Shown: positions 26,869 through 36,365 of the stretch, in pieces
Numbering within the stretch: position 1 is the stretch's first letter
How the letters are laid out: every line of letters starts with the position of its first letter
Assembly: GCA_963777625.1 (NCBI GenBank)
Contig: CAVZRO010000006.1
Span: 258,634 to 322,633, forward strand
Length of the DNA stretch: 64,000 nt
Direction: 5' to 3'
DNA from: DATDIC01 sp963777625
Lineage (GTDB): Bacteria; Pseudomonadota; Alphaproteobacteria; Acetobacterales; Acetobacteraceae
Program-made: the position numbers and the translations under genes
The notes under the pieces: model-generated
What the model was told of the DNA's origin: nothing
Seen by the model: only the letters and a program-made list of their open reading frames with translations
Database searches by the model: none

Positions 26869-28056
26869 CTAAAACAAGGTGAGCTGCTGCTCGGAGCTGC
26901 CGGCCGCCACACCAGGAACCGCAAAGCGCGTGCAGTCGAGACCTTCGCGTGCTTCGTCGAGCCCCCACTGACGCGCGGCGCGGGCAAACCGGCGGAGCAG
27001 AAGGTCCGCATAAACGCCGTGGCCGGCCATGCGGTGATGGAAGCGGGGATCGGATAGGGCGCCCGAGCGGGTTTCGCGGATCAGGTTCAGCACATGCCGC
27101 GCGCGGTCGGGGAAGTGGGTCTGCAGCCAATCCTCGAACATCTGGCGCAACTCATGCGGCAGGCGCAGCAGCACGTAGCCGGCGTGACGGGCACCGGCAC
27201 GCGCGGCGGATTCCATGATGCGCTCCATCTCCGCGTCGTTCAGGCCCGGGATCATGGGCGCGACCATGACCCCGGCGGGGACACCCGCGCGCGATAGCTC
27301 GGCGATGGCATGCAATCGCCGGGCGGGGGTTGCGGCGCGCGGCTCCATGCAGCGGGCCAGAGCGGCATCCAGCGTGGTGACCGAGACATAGACGCGAGCC
27401 AGCTTACGGGCCGCCATCGAGGTGAGTATATCGAGGTCGCGCAGCACGCCGGCCGACTTGGTGACGATGCTGACAGGATGGTTGAACCGGTCGAGCACAC
27501 CAAGCACCGCGCGGGTAAGCTTCAGAGTGCGCTCGACCGGTTGGTAGGGATCCGTATTGGACCCTAGCGCGAGCGAACGCGGCACGTAGCCGGGCTTGCG
27601 CAGCTCTTTTTCCAGCAGCTCGGCAACCTCCGGCTTGAACAGTAGCTTGGTCTCGAAATCGAGGCCGGGGGAGTAGCCAAGCCAGGCGTGGCTCGGGCGC
27701 GCATAGCAATAGATGCAGCCGTGCTCGCACCCACGGTACGGGTTAACGGCACGATCGAAGCCGATATCGGGGGAGCTGTTCCAGGCAATCGCCGACCGCG
27801 TCGAATCGCGGATCAATGTCGTCGGTAACGGCGGCAACTCACCAAATTCGGTGCTGAGCGTGTCCCACCCATCGTCGAATGGACTGGCGGCCCGCGGATC
27901 GAACCGCACCGGGGGGTTGGTGGTGGCACCCCGCCCACGACGGGCCATGCTCGGCATGGCTCCAACCGGAGCCCCGTCCGGCTGACCGGCACGGTCGAGC
28001 GCCGCAAGCTCGGTCGCATCGATGCCCTGCCGTTCTGGCGCAGTCTCTGCCCGCAT
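26869..28056 (-). CDS. PA0069-family radical SAM protein
   Basis: A 395-aa radical SAM enzyme. The [4Fe-4S] cluster motif is C-x3-C-x2-C in YRGCEHGCIYCYARPSHAWLG (about residues 112-131), preceded by the family's NPYRGCEHGC and followed by FETKLLFKPEVAELL. The block LALGSNTDPYQPVE and GVMVAPMIPGLND are also typical of PA0069-type proteins. The substrate is unknown; some relatives are annotated as DNA photolyase-like SplB enzymes, but the match here is to the PA0069 group. It lies upstream of the FAD oxidase in the same direction with a 117-base gap. Confidence 0.9.
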   Translation of the reverse strand: MRAETAPERQGIDATELAALDRAGQPDGAPVGAMPSMARRGRGATTNPPVRFDPRAASPFDDGWDTLSTEFGELPPLPTTLIRDSTRSAIAWNSSPDIGFDRAVNPYRGCEHGCIYCYARPSHAWLGYSPGLDFETKLLFKPEVAELLEKELRKPGYVPRSLALGSNTDPYQPVERTLKLTRAVLGVLDRFNHPVSIVTKSAGVLRDLDILTSMAARKLARVYVSVTTLDAALARCMEPRAATPARRLHAIAELSRAGVPAGVMVAPMIPGLNDAEMERIMESAARAGARHAGYVLLRLPHELRQMFEDWLQTHFPDRARHVLNLIRETRSGALSDPRFHHRMAGHGVYADLLLRRFARAARQWGLDEAREGLDCTRFAVPGVAAGSSEQQLTLF

Positions 28057-28120
28057 GAGTCAGAGTTCCTCTTCCGTTCCGACGATTTTTGCAGCTTGGC
28101 TCGGAAGCCGTCAAGAACAA

Positions 28121-29098
28121 TTAGGGAACTTTTGGTGGGCCCGGATCAGGCGCCCCAGGATCAGGCGCCCCAGCGTCAGGCGCCACCTCCTGCGGCTCGA
28201 GCTGGGCGTTCAGCTCGGCGCCAAGCAAGACAGCGTAGATGGTCAGCCAAAACCAGAGCATTACGCCGACGACAGCCGCTATCGGGCCATAGGTGGAGCC
28301 GAAGCTGGACAGATGGGAGACATAGAAGGTCAGCAAGGCCGAGGCGGTCAGCCACAGGATGGTGGCGACAGCGGTTCCCGGCACAATCCGCTGGCCGCTT
28401 TTGCGGCTGCGCGATGGGCCGACCAGGTAGAGCACCGAAATCGACAGGGCGACGAAGCAGACCAGCATCCCCAGGCCGGTCGCGTGGATCAGGGCGCTGG
28501 CGTGCGCCTCCAGCCCGATGAAGTCGATCACGACGGGCACGAAGACCAGCACCGCGATGCCGAGGACGGCGACCAGCATGGCCGCGAGGGTCATGCTGAG
28601 CGCCACCGCCTGGAAGCGCAGGAAGCTGCGCTGCTCCTCTACGTTGTAGGCGACGTTGAGCGCGGCGAGGACGGATTTGGTGCCGGTCGCCGCGCTCCAG
28701 AAGGTAACCAGCGAACCGATCACCAAATGCAGGCCAAGCTGTTTGGGGGTTTGCGTGACGAGGTCGTGGACGCGGCCGGCGATCAGCGCGTATGCGGGAG
28801 CCGGCAACAATCCGCTCAGATAGCGAAGTTGCGGTTCGACATTTGCCAGGTTGAAAACCAGGCCATAGATCGACAGCAGGGTGGTGATTGCAGGAAATAA
28901 CGCCAGCGTGGCGTAGAATGCCGAGCCGGCTGCCGCGATCGAACCGCGATCGGAAATAAGCGCCTGCACGGTGGTGGTCAGGATCCGGCACCACTCGCGC
29001 CAGGAGCGGCGATGCCCGCCGGCTCTGGCCTGGTTTGCTAATCCGTGCGGGTGCTCGGGCCCGAAGTCCAATGTGCTGATGCCTTTTCGTCCTGTCAT
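28121..29098 (-). CDS. YihY/BrkB-family inner-membrane protein
   Basis: About 325 aa from the ATG at 29098 (an in-frame ATG at 29182 is also open). Six hydrophobic helices and the conserved AAGSAFYATLALFPAITTLLSIYG start are the BrkB/YihY signature. The later blocks VIGSLVTFWSAATGTKSVLAALN and GPIAAVVGVMLWFWLTIYAVLLGAELNAQLE also fit. The family was once called ribonuclease BN but is now treated as a membrane transport or envelope protein of unknown substrate. The C-terminal tail is Pro/Gly-rich with a repeat GAPDPGAPDPG encoded by short tandem DNA repeats (28143-28180). Confidence 0.87.
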   Translation of the reverse strand: MTGRKGISTLDFGPEHPHGLANQARAGGHRRSWREWCRILTTTVQALISDRGSIAAAGSAFYATLALFPAITTLLSIYGLVFNLANVEPQLRYLSGLLPAPAYALIAGRVHDLVTQTPKQLGLHLVIGSLVTFWSAATGTKSVLAALNVAYNVEEQRSFLRFQAVALSMTLAAMLVAVLGIAVLVFVPVVIDFIGLEAHASALIHATGLGMLVCFVALSISVLYLVGPSRSRKSGQRIVPGTAVATILWLTASALLTFYVSHLSSFGSTYGPIAAVVGVMLWFWLTIYAVLLGAELNAQLEPQEVAPDAGAPDPGAPDPGPPKVP

Positions 29099-29154
29099 GG
29101 CAGGTCGCGATATCGAGCGGCCTCCGCGCTGTAGGAAGCCACACTTTGTCGCAC

Positions 29155-29401
29155 CGGGCGTCAACCGGGCAGGCGCCCGCAAGTTTTTTCTCTCTGTCGC
29201 GGATTTTTTCTTGCGCCCCGGGGGCAGGGCCCCTATGTGCGGCCCCTACGCAGCAACGCACGTGCCTCTGGCCCTCAGTGGTTACGCAACGACGTCAAGC
29301 GTTCTGGCAACTCGCTTAGGTCGCTGGTTCGTTCGACCGTTTCGTCAACTGCGCCCGTCGCCTTCTACAGGCGGGCGTCCTGTCGAGGGAGGCCCGGTGC
29401 G
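29155..29401 (+). promoter_or_regulatory. Structured leader of the type III PLP decarboxylase gene (speF-leader-like candidate)
   Basis: About 240 bases precede the decarboxylase ATG without an independent long gene. The left part holds GGGCG and CGCCC arms followed by a run of six Ts, which looks like an attenuator hairpin; this is followed by several GGGGC/GCCCC pairs around the segment GGGCAGGGCCCCTATGTG. Alphaproteobacterial ornithine decarboxylases are known to carry a conserved structured leader, the speF RNA motif. A 56-codon upstream ORF, ATG at 29235, spans this leader and ends in a TGA that overlaps the decarboxylase ATG as ATGA (29402-29405). Assigning it to that motif is an inference. 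Confidence 0.4.
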
Positions 29402-30529
29402 ATGAGCACGAAAATCGCCGGATTCCTGGCTGCGCAACAGCCTGCTACGCCATGCCTGGTGTTCGACGTTGATCGCGTCGAAGAGAATTTCCGCGCGCTG
29501 CGGCACGTCCTGCCGCTGGCAAAAATCTATTACGCGGTGAAGGCCAACCCGGCGGCGCCGGTGCTGGAGCGGCTCGCAAGGCTCGACAGCTCGTTCGACG
29601 CTGCCTCGATCGAGGAGGTCGAGGCGTGCCTGGCAGCCGGCGCCTCAGCGGTATCGATCAGCTTCGGCAACACGATCAAGAAAGCCTCGGCGATCCGGCG
29701 CGCGCATGCCGCCGGCGTGTCGCTGTTCGCCTTCGATTCGGCTGAGGAGCTTGCCAAGCTGGCACGCCACGCCCCCGGCGCGCGGGTCTATTGCCGCATC
29801 CGGGTGGAGAATGACGGCGCTGACTGGCCGCTGTCGCGCAAGTTCGGCACCACGGTGGAGCACGCCCGGTCCCTGATGCTGCAGGCCGAACAGATGGGGC
29901 TGGACCCGTACGGCTTGTCGTTCCATGTCGGCAGCCAGCAGACCCGGACCGAAGCCTACGAGCTGGCGATCAGCCGCGTGGCCATGCTGTTCACCGACCT
30001 GACCGAAGCCGGCGTGAATCTGCGCATGATGAACCTGGGCGGCGGGTTTCCGACGCGTTATCGCGACGACGTGCCGGAGATCGACGCGTTCGGCCAGGCG
30101 ATCATGGGCGCGATGACGCAGCATTTCGGCAACGCGCTCCCCGAGATGGTGATCGAGCCAGGACGGTTCATCGTCGGCGATGCGGGGGTGGTGAGCGCCG
30201 AGGTCGTGCTGGTGAGCCGGCGCGGCGACGATGCGGTGCGCTGGGTGTATCTGGACATCGGGCGTTTCGGCGGTCTGGCGGAGACCGAGGGAGAGTCGAT
30301 CCGGTACCGGATCGTCACCCCGCATGACGGCGGCCCGATGGGGCCGGTGGCGATTGCCGGCCCGACCTGCGACGGCGCGGACATCATGTACGAGCGGGCG
30401 AACTACCGGCTGCCGCTGGAACTGACCTGCGGCGACCGCGTGGAGCTGCTGGCCACCGGGGCCTATGTGACCACTTATGCCAGCCAGCGGTTCAACGGGT
30501 TCGCGCCGTTGACGGAACATTACATCTGA
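29402..30529 (+). CDS. Type III PLP-dependent ornithine/lysine/arginine decarboxylase
   Basis: A 375-aa alanine-racemase-fold decarboxylase. The PLP Lys is in IYYAVKANPAAPVLERLARL near residue 46, the phosphate-binding glycines in LRMMNLGGGFPTRYRDDV, the Glu of GRFIVGDAG contacts the cofactor, and the substrate motif GPTCDGADIMYE near the end is the ornithine decarboxylase (ODC) signature. It should make putrescine from ornithine (or cadaverine from lysine), and acts in the cytoplasm as a dimer. GAGGGAGG is 10 bases before the ATG. The open frame upstream has no matching start. Regulation by the structured leader and its upstream ORF is likely. Confidence 0.9.
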   Translation: MSTKIAGFLAAQQPATPCLVFDVDRVEENFRALRHVLPLAKIYYAVKANPAAPVLERLARLDSSFDAASIEEVEACLAAGASAVSISFGNTIKKASAIRRAHAAGVSLFAFDSAEELAKLARHAPGARVYCRIRVENDGADWPLSRKFGTTVEHARSLMLQAEQMGLDPYGLSFHVGSQQTRTEAYELAISRVAMLFTDLTEAGVNLRMMNLGGGFPTRYRDDVPEIDAFGQAIMGAMTQHFGNALPEMVIEPGRFIVGDAGVVSAEVVLVSRRGDDAVRWVYLDIGRFGGLAETEGESIRYRIVTPHDGGPMGPVAIAGPTCDGADIMYERANYRLPLELTCGDRVELLATGAYVTTYASQRFNGFAPLTEHYI

Positions 30530-30558
30530 TACCAGCGGCCCGAAGGGCCGACTGGTAT
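30529..30558 (+). terminator. Hairpin between convergent decarboxylase and lactonase-like genes
   Basis: ATACCAG-C-GGCCC with loop GAA, then GGGCC-G-A-CTGGTAT, pairs with one mismatched position in a 30-base hairpin directly after the decarboxylase stop. It can act as a bidirectional terminator for the two convergent genes. There is no T run on the plus side, so this is a structural call rather than a classical intrinsic terminator. Confidence 0.5.
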
Positions 30559-30632
30559 GCGCGCAGGGTTGGTGTGGCGGCTGCGCGCGAAATCAATAAG
30601 ATGCCAGGAGGGCGGCTGCTCCTGCGTCGCGG

Positions 30633-31439
30633 TCAGCCGCCGCTGGGATCAGCGTCCAGCCGGACCACCACGCCTTCCAGGCCCTTCGCCGCGGCGGGGT
30701 AGCGCGCCAGCACCAGCGGGTCGTGACCGGGGATGACATTCTCCGGCCGGCTCGCCAGCCGCCGAAGCGTCGCATAGCCCTCCAGAGTATCTTCAAGGTT
30801 GTGGATGATGGGGAAAGCCCGGCCCTGTTCCATGTTGGCATAGAAGTGGCTGGCGTCGGCGGCCAGCACCATCCAGCCGCGCCGGGTCCAGACGCGCACC
30901 ACCTGCAATCCCTTGCTGTGGCCGCCGACATGATGGACGGAAAGGCCGGGCGAAATCTCCTCCGCGCCGTCGTGGAATTGCACGCGCCCGGCAAACAGCT
31001 TGCGTAGCATCGCGATGACGTCGTCCTCCTCGAACGCGATGCGCAGCCCGGCATGGCACATGCAACGGCCGGTGCAGAACGCCATCTCCGTGTCTTGCAG
31101 ATGGTAGCGTGCGCGAGGAAACAGGTCGTAGTTGCCGCAGTGATCGTAGTGCATATGAGAGATCAGCACATCCTCGACCTGGTCCGGCTCCACTCCGATC
31201 GCCTTCAGCCCGACAGCGGGTGAGCGCAGGAATTCCCTGCCGCGTTTCTGTCCCATTGCGGCGTCGAAGCCGGTGTCCAGGATGAATGTCCGCTGCGGCC
31301 CCTTGATCGCCCACACGAAGTAATCAAGCGGCATCGGCGCGTCGTGCGGATCGCCGCCGAGAAAATTGCCGGCGCGGCGCGCCAGGGCATTATGCGCGTA
31401 GCGCACGGCGTAAAGCTCATGGACCGGTGTTTCCGACAT
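30633..31439 (-). CDS. Metallo-beta-lactamase-fold hydrolase, AHL-lactonase-like
   Basis: A 268-aa enzyme. The zinc motif H-x-H-x-D-H is in LISHMHYDHCGNYDLFPRA near residue 94, with a following TEMAFCTGRCMCH. The later His ligands are in HHVGGHSKGL and GHDPLVLARYP. This is the pattern of the N-acyl homoserine lactonase and related lactonase group, but signal degradation is not proven by sequence. The gene ends 103 bases from the convergent decarboxylase and starts four bases from the end of the Liv-type solute-binding gene, so it is the last gene of that operon. Confidence 0.82.
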   Translation of the reverse strand: MSETPVHELYAVRYAHNALARRAGNFLGGDPHDAPMPLDYFVWAIKGPQRTFILDTGFDAAMGQKRGREFLRSPAVGLKAIGVEPDQVEDVLISHMHYDHCGNYDLFPRARYHLQDTEMAFCTGRCMCHAGLRIAFEEDDVIAMLRKLFAGRVQFHDGAEEISPGLSVHHVGGHSKGLQVVRVWTRRGWMVLAADASHFYANMEQGRAFPIIHNLEDTLEGYATLRRLASRPENVIPGHDPLVLARYPAAAKGLEGVVVRLDADPSGG

Positions 31440-31443
31440 GTGA

Positions 31444-32670
31444 TCACGCGCCCCAGATCGGCTTGGCGACCGCCATGGTTTGCGGGAAAATTGTTAGCGG
31501 CCGGCCATTCTGCCATTGGACGATGACCAGCTCGGCGTCCACGCGGCGGCCCTTGTCGTCGAACTTCAGGTGATGCCCGGGGAAGAACAGCGCCGGGCCG
31601 TCGGTCATGTCCATCTTGCGGATTGCGTCGGCTACCTTCGCCCGGTCGGGGGCGCCGGCCATCTCCAGTGCCTGCTTCAGAATCATGACATGGGCGTATG
31701 GGAAGATCGAGTCATGCCCGAACCACGGCTCGCCGGTACGTTGCACGAACCGCTTGCCGAGTTCCGCCTGCTCGTTGCCCGGCCAGTTCGCCAGCCCGAC
31801 GATGATGCCCTGCACGATATCGGGACCGGTGGTCTTCAGCAGCTCCGGCGTGGCCCAGTGGCCACCGTTGCCGATCAGCGGCAGCTTGCCGCCGCCCATT
31901 CCGTACTGAGTGAACGCGTCGGCCAGCAGCTTGTCATCGGGCACGTTGGTCGAGAGCAGCAACACGAAATCCGGCCGCGCACTGCGCACTGGCTGCACCA
32001 ACGTCGTTGCGTCTGCGAGGGGTGGCGTGTAGATCTTGTCCACCACCGCGGTCAACCCGGAATCCTTCAGAATATGGTCGCGGATCGGCTTGAGAAAACT
32101 CACGCTCGCGGCGGTGTTGTCACCGATAATGGCTACCTTGGTGGGGCGCTTGCCCGTGGTTCCCTGCGCCAGCTTCATGATGATCGGCACGATATCGGTG
32201 GCCTGCTTGTCCGCCGTCGGCGAGGTCTGAAACACATAATGAAAGCCGCGGCCGGTGATCGCGTCGGAATAGGACAGGGTCAGCCAGGGGAGCTGTGCGC
32301 GTTCGGTTACCTCGGTAACGGCCAGGGTAAACGTGCTCAGCCAGCAGCCGATCCCGCCGACCAGCCCCGGATTCTCCGCCAGCATGCGTTGTGCCGCATC
32401 CTTCGCCTTCTCCGCCGTGTCCTGGGTGTCGAACACCAGCAGTTTCAGCTTGGCGCCGCCGAGAGCCTTTATTCCCCCCGCCGCGTTTACGTCATCGACG
32501 GCCATCTCGGCGCCCATGCGCTCCAGGATTCCCTGGCGCGCCCATGGCCCGGTCATCGGCACAAGCAACGCGATTTCGACGTCCTTTGGCGCCTGTGCGC
32601 GCGCCGTTCCAGCCAGCGCCGCGGCGCCGCTCAACGTCAGTGCCGTTCGCCGTGCGATTTGTTGTGTCAT
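31444..32670 (-). CDS. Branched-chain-amino-acid-type ABC transporter substrate-binding protein
   Basis: A 408-aa type I periplasmic binding protein (LivK/Peripla_BP_6 fold). The Ala-rich signal region has a twin Arg (ARRTALTLSGAAALAGTARAQA). The family blocks IALLVPMTGPWARQGILERMGAEMAVDDVNAAGGI and VGGIGCWLSTFTLAVTEV are clear. GGGAGGAGGG stands 9 bases before the chosen ATG. It is followed by the lactonase-like gene and preceded by livF on the same strand, so it is the binding protein of the livHMGF transporter. The ligand may be an amino acid, amide or other small acid. Confidence 0.9.
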   Translation of the reverse strand: MTQQIARRTALTLSGAAALAGTARAQAPKDVEIALLVPMTGPWARQGILERMGAEMAVDDVNAAGGIKALGGAKLKLLVFDTQDTAEKAKDAAQRMLAENPGLVGGIGCWLSTFTLAVTEVTERAQLPWLTLSYSDAITGRGFHYVFQTSPTADKQATDIVPIIMKLAQGTTGKRPTKVAIIGDNTAASVSFLKPIRDHILKDSGLTAVVDKIYTPPLADATTLVQPVRSARPDFVLLLSTNVPDDKLLADAFTQYGMGGGKLPLIGNGGHWATPELLKTTGPDIVQGIIVGLANWPGNEQAELGKRFVQRTGEPWFGHDSIFPYAHVMILKQALEMAGAPDRAKVADAIRKMDMTDGPALFFPGHHLKFDDKGRRVDAELVIVQWQNGRPLTIFPQTMAVAKPIWGA

Positions 32671-32693
32671 TGCGGGTGCCCTCCTCCCTGTTA

Positions 32694-33425
32694 TCAAATA
32701 GCGTTCAGTCCGAGATAGGAGCGCTGGATGCGATCGTCCGCAAGCAGCGCCTGGTAGCTGCCATCCATCACGATGCGTCCGGTTTCCAGCACGTAGCCCC
32801 GGTCAGCCAGTTCCAGTGCTTCGGCGACCCGCTGTTCGACAAGCAGGATTGCCAGACCATCCTCACGGTGAATCTGAGCGATGCGCTCAAAAATCATGTC
32901 GGTCACAGCCGGGGCGAGACCCATGGAGGGCTCATCCAGCATCAGTAGACGCGGCGCGCTGGCCAGAGCACGCCCGATCGCCAGCATCTGCTGCTCGCCA
33001 CCGGACAACGTGCCGGCAAGCTGCCCGGCGCGATCCGCCAGGATGGGGAACAATGCGTGTATCCGTTCCAGATTGCGGTGCCAGGCGATCCGGCCCGCTT
33101 TCGGATACGCGCCCATTTCGAGATTTTCCCGGACCGTCAACGTCTTGAACATCTGCCGGCCCTCGGGCACATGCGCGATCCCGAGATGCGAGCGTAAAGC
33201 CGCGGGACGACGCAGGATGTCCTGGTCGCGGAATCGTATATCGCCGGCCGTGGGACGCACGATGCCGGCGATTGTCTTGAACAATGTCGTTTTGCCAGCG
33301 CCATTCGGTCCGACAACCGCAACGAACTCGCCAGCGCCGACGCTCAGCGACACGTCCGTCAGCGCGCGCAAGCCGCCGTACGATACCGACAGGCGGGTTA
33401 CGCTTAGCATTGCCGCTGTAGCCAT
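32694..33425 (-). CDS. livF: Branched-chain-amino-acid-type ABC ATPase LivF
   Basis: A 243-aa ABC ATPase. Walker A is GPNGAGKTTLFKTIAG, the Q-loop region HVPEGRQMF, the signature LSGGEQQMLAIGRAL and Walker B LLMLDEPSMGLAP; the H-loop region is ILLVEQRV. It energises uptake through LivH/LivM. Two close starts exist: 33425 (ATGGCTACAG) and 33410. The first overlaps the end of livG by 22 bases and is chosen because the sequence reads into MLSVTRLSVSYGG without a gap. Confidence 0.93.
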   Translation of the reverse strand: MATAAMLSVTRLSVSYGGLRALTDVSLSVGAGEFVAVVGPNGAGKTTLFKTIAGIVRPTAGDIRFRDQDILRRPAALRSHLGIAHVPEGRQMFKTLTVRENLEMGAYPKAGRIAWHRNLERIHALFPILADRAGQLAGTLSGGEQQMLAIGRALASAPRLLMLDEPSMGLAPAVTDMIFERIAQIHREDGLAILLVEQRVAEALELADRGYVLETGRIVMDGSYQALLADDRIQRSYLGLNAI

Positions 33426-35168
33426 TTTTGCCCGAGATATGCTTCGATGACCGCTCGATCCCGCAGCACCTCGCGTGGCACGCCTTCGGCCAGAACCCGC
33501 CCGTGATCGAGGACCAGGAAGCGATCGGCCAAGCGCAGCATCGCGTGCATCGTGTGCTCGATAATGACGATGGTCATGCCGGCCGCGCGCAATCGCCCCA
33601 GGATCCCAAGCAGCTCGCCACACTCATCCTGCCCGAGTCCGGCCAAAGTTTCGTCCAGCAACAGCAATTTCGGTCCCCCGGCAAGGGCACGCGCCAGCTC
33701 CATCAGCCGGAGTTCCTTATTGGTGAGCTGACCGGCGAGGCGTGCGGCAAGACGATGCAGGCCGACCGCCTCCAGTGCCGTATTGGCAGCCGCAATCGCG
33801 TGCCGGTCATCCGACGCCGCGCCGTAGCCGCCCACCACCACATTGTCCAGCAGCGGCAAGCGCGGGAAACTGCGAACGACCTGAAACGTCCGCCCCACCC
33901 CCATGCGGGCGATGCTGTGAATGGTCTTGCCGGTCAGCGCGATGCCGGCAAGAGACGCCGTGCCTGAATCGCTTGTCGACGATGCCGCTCAACAGGTTGA
34001 ACAATGTCGTCTTGCCTGCCCCATTCGGGCCTATGATGCCGAGTATTTCCCCATGTTCGACCGAGAACGTGACATCGTCCACCGCCCGCAGCCCACCGAA
34101 GTGGCGCGACAATCCTTGGACCTGAAGCAGGATCCCCTCGGTGCGCGGTCGGCTGACCAACGGAACGGACGCGAAACCGGCGGCCGAAGGTAACTCCATT
34201 CCCCCGTACCGGCGACCGAAACGGTCGCGGATCGCCCAGAACAGCCCTTCCGGCGCGGCCAACATGATAGCGATGATCGCGACGCCGTACACGACGCCCT
34301 GGATGCCGGGCAGCACATCTCCGAGCCGCGCGTTCAGGGTTTCCGCGAGCGGGATCAGGACAGCCGCGCCGATCACCGGTCCCCACACGGTCGCGACACC
34401 ACCGAACAGTGCCACCACCAGTGCCTGCGCGGAGACCAGCACGCCGAACACGGAGTTTGGCGTCACCACCAGCAACACACAGGCATAGAATCCGCCGGCC
34501 GCCGCCGCCATGGCCCCGCTGGCCACGAGCGCGCGCATCTTCCATCGCCAGGTGTCGAGGCCGGCTGCTTCGCTCGCCAGCTCGTTCTCCCGGATGGCCG
34601 TCAACGCCAGACCGAAACGGGAATTCTCGACCAGCATCGACGCGACCATGGCGACAACCAGCATGCCGAGCGCCACTATGGTGTAAAGCCGCGGATCGCC
34701 GAACTGCATGAACAGCGCCGGCCGTTGCCGATGCATCGGCAATGGGACTTCCTGAAAGCCGAGAAACTCCAGCACGTAGAGAATCGCCAGCGGATAGGCG
34801 AGCATCGCCAGGGCGAAATAGTGGCCGCGCAGCCTGAAGGTCGGCATTCCGATCAGCGCCGCGGCGACGGCGCCCACCAGCATCCCCAGTGGAATGCCGA
34901 TCCACGGTGTCAACTGCAGATAAACCAGCGCGAGCGTGACGGTATATGCGCCGATGCCGAAGAACGCGGCATGGCCGAATGAAACCAGCCCGCTATAGCC
35001 GGAGATCAGGTTCCAGGACAGGCCCATGACCGCCCAGATCGGCACCAGCGTCAGCATGAGCTGATAGTAGCTGTTGGTAACGGCGGCACTGAGCGCGAGA
35101 TAAGTGATGGCGCAAACCGCCAGTACCACTCCGTCGCGCCGCAAGCGGTGGCTCGCGCCCGCTCTCAC
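33404..35168 (-). pseudogene. livM-livG: livM-livG fusion (permease plus ATPase) with a frameshift in the ATPase part
   Basis: One gene fuses the LivM permease to the LivG ATPase. The GTG at 35168 overlaps the livH stop by four bases (GTGA). The permease part has about nine helices with NLISGYSGLVSFGHAAFFGIGAY. After a linker, the ATPase begins LLQVQGLSRHFGGLRAVDDV with Walker A GPNGAGKTTLFNLLSGIV. After LSGIVDK the listed frame turns into nonsense and the true continuation lies in the overlapping frame (ASLAGIALTGKTIHSIARMGVGRTFQ, Walker B LLLLDETLAGLGQ, ending KWLQRQC). The break lies at 33966-33974, repairable by one lost base. All other transporter genes are intact. Confidence 0.85.
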
Positions 35169-36112
35169 GCGCGTTCCGCCGACCGGCCGAACAACCCCTG
35201 CGGACGCAACGAAACGATCAGCAGGAACACCACGAAGATCGCGGCATTCTGCAATTGCGGCGGCAGGACCAGCCCGGAGCACTGCTGCACGAACCCGACC
35301 GTCAGTCCGCCCCAGAACGCGCCCAGGATGCTGCCCATTCCGCCGAGTACCACGCCGGAATACATGATGATGACGTAATCAAACCCGACGAACGGCGTGA
35401 ATGACAGATAGGTCGCCATCAATCCCCCGGCGACGCCGGTGATCGCCGCGCCCAATCCGAAGGCGATGCGGTGAGCGCGCTCGACATCGATCCCCATGTA
35501 GGTCGCGGCGATGGGGTTGTCGGCCGCGGCGCGCAGAGCCTTGCCCAGAGTGGTGCGCTCCATCACCAGCCACAGTGCCAAAGCCACCAGGATCGCCACG
35601 CCGCAGGCGATCAGCCGGGCTTTGTTGAGGAACAGCGTCGCGTCACCGACGATGGGGCCGATCATGAAGGCGCGTGCCGCCAGTGGGGTGAGGACGCTGC
35701 GCGGCGACGATCCGAATATGATCAGACCGGCATTCTGCAGGATCAGCGACAGGCCCAGCGTGATGATAAGCTGTCCGAACGCACCTTCGTCCAGCCGCGC
35801 GGATGTGCGCAGGCCGGAAACGCGGCCGAGCACCGCGCGGTGCAGCAGCGCGCCTCCGGCAAACAGGACAGGAGCCGCGAGCAGGGCGCCGACGAACGGG
35901 GCGGCAGGTCCCAGAAACGCCAATACCCGCCATACGCCGACCAGGTACAAGCTGACATACATCCCGAGCATCAGCAGTTCGCCCTGGGCGAAGTTCACCA
36001 CCTTCATGATGCCGAAGATCAACCCCAGGCCGACACACATCAGTCCGTACAGGCAGCCGATGATCAGCCCGGCGGCGACCGCGTTCAGCACGTTTTCGAT
36101 CAGGACGTCCAC
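35165..36112 (-). CDS. livH: Branched-chain-amino-acid-type ABC transporter permease LivH
   Basis: A 315-aa permease with about eight to nine hydrophobic helices. The LivH-type signature GLMCVGLGLIFGIMKVVNFAQGELLMLGMY is near the start, and the central EAA-like loop AYRIAFG-like region is RAHRIAFGLGAAITGVAG. Its stop overlaps the GTG of livM by four bases, so the two permease subunits are translationally coupled. It heads the operon livH-livM/G-livF-livK-lactonase on the minus strand. Confidence 0.92.
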   Translation of the reverse strand: MDVLIENVLNAVAAGLIIGCLYGLMCVGLGLIFGIMKVVNFAQGELLMLGMYVSLYLVGVWRVLAFLGPAAPFVGALLAAPVLFAGGALLHRAVLGRVSGLRTSARLDEGAFGQLIITLGLSLILQNAGLIIFGSSPRSVLTPLAARAFMIGPIVGDATLFLNKARLIACGVAILVALALWLVMERTTLGKALRAAADNPIAATYMGIDVERAHRIAFGLGAAITGVAGGLMATYLSFTPFVGFDYVIIMYSGVVLGGMGSILGAFWGGLTVGFVQQCSGLVLPPQLQNAAIFVVFLLIVSLRPQGLFGRSAERA

Positions 36113-36314
36113 CCGGCCTCCCCGCCGTTTTGTTTCAGCTTCAGCCAGCGCGACTATGAATGTAGCGGTTAGGAGCTCAAGCCTTCTTGGGCGCGCCGGT
36201 ATATCATGTTGAAATCACTAGGCGTTTCTATGCATCATGCCTCTCCTTGGTGTCGATCGGTCAGGCGCGAACCGGACATTAACAGGACTTGAGGACAATA
36301 AAGGTCCCGTTTTG

Positions 36315-36333
36315 ACGGTCGGGTTTCGACCGT
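36315..36333. other. Short inverted repeat in the spacer right of livH
   Basis: ACGGTCG and CGACCGT form a perfect 7-base stem around a GGTTT loop. The 250-base spacer 36113-36365 is otherwise without a supported gene. Direction and role are unclear; with no T run it is only a possible hairpin terminator for the DUF6883 gene, or an operator. Confidence 0.3.
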
Positions 36334-36365
36334 TCAGCGACGGCCATGATGGCTCTCCATCGCCC

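Noticed and set aside
28143..28180. Tandem repeat of short CAGGCGCCCC-like units
   Set aside because: It encodes the Pro/Gly tail of the BrkB-type protein; it is not a CRISPR array.
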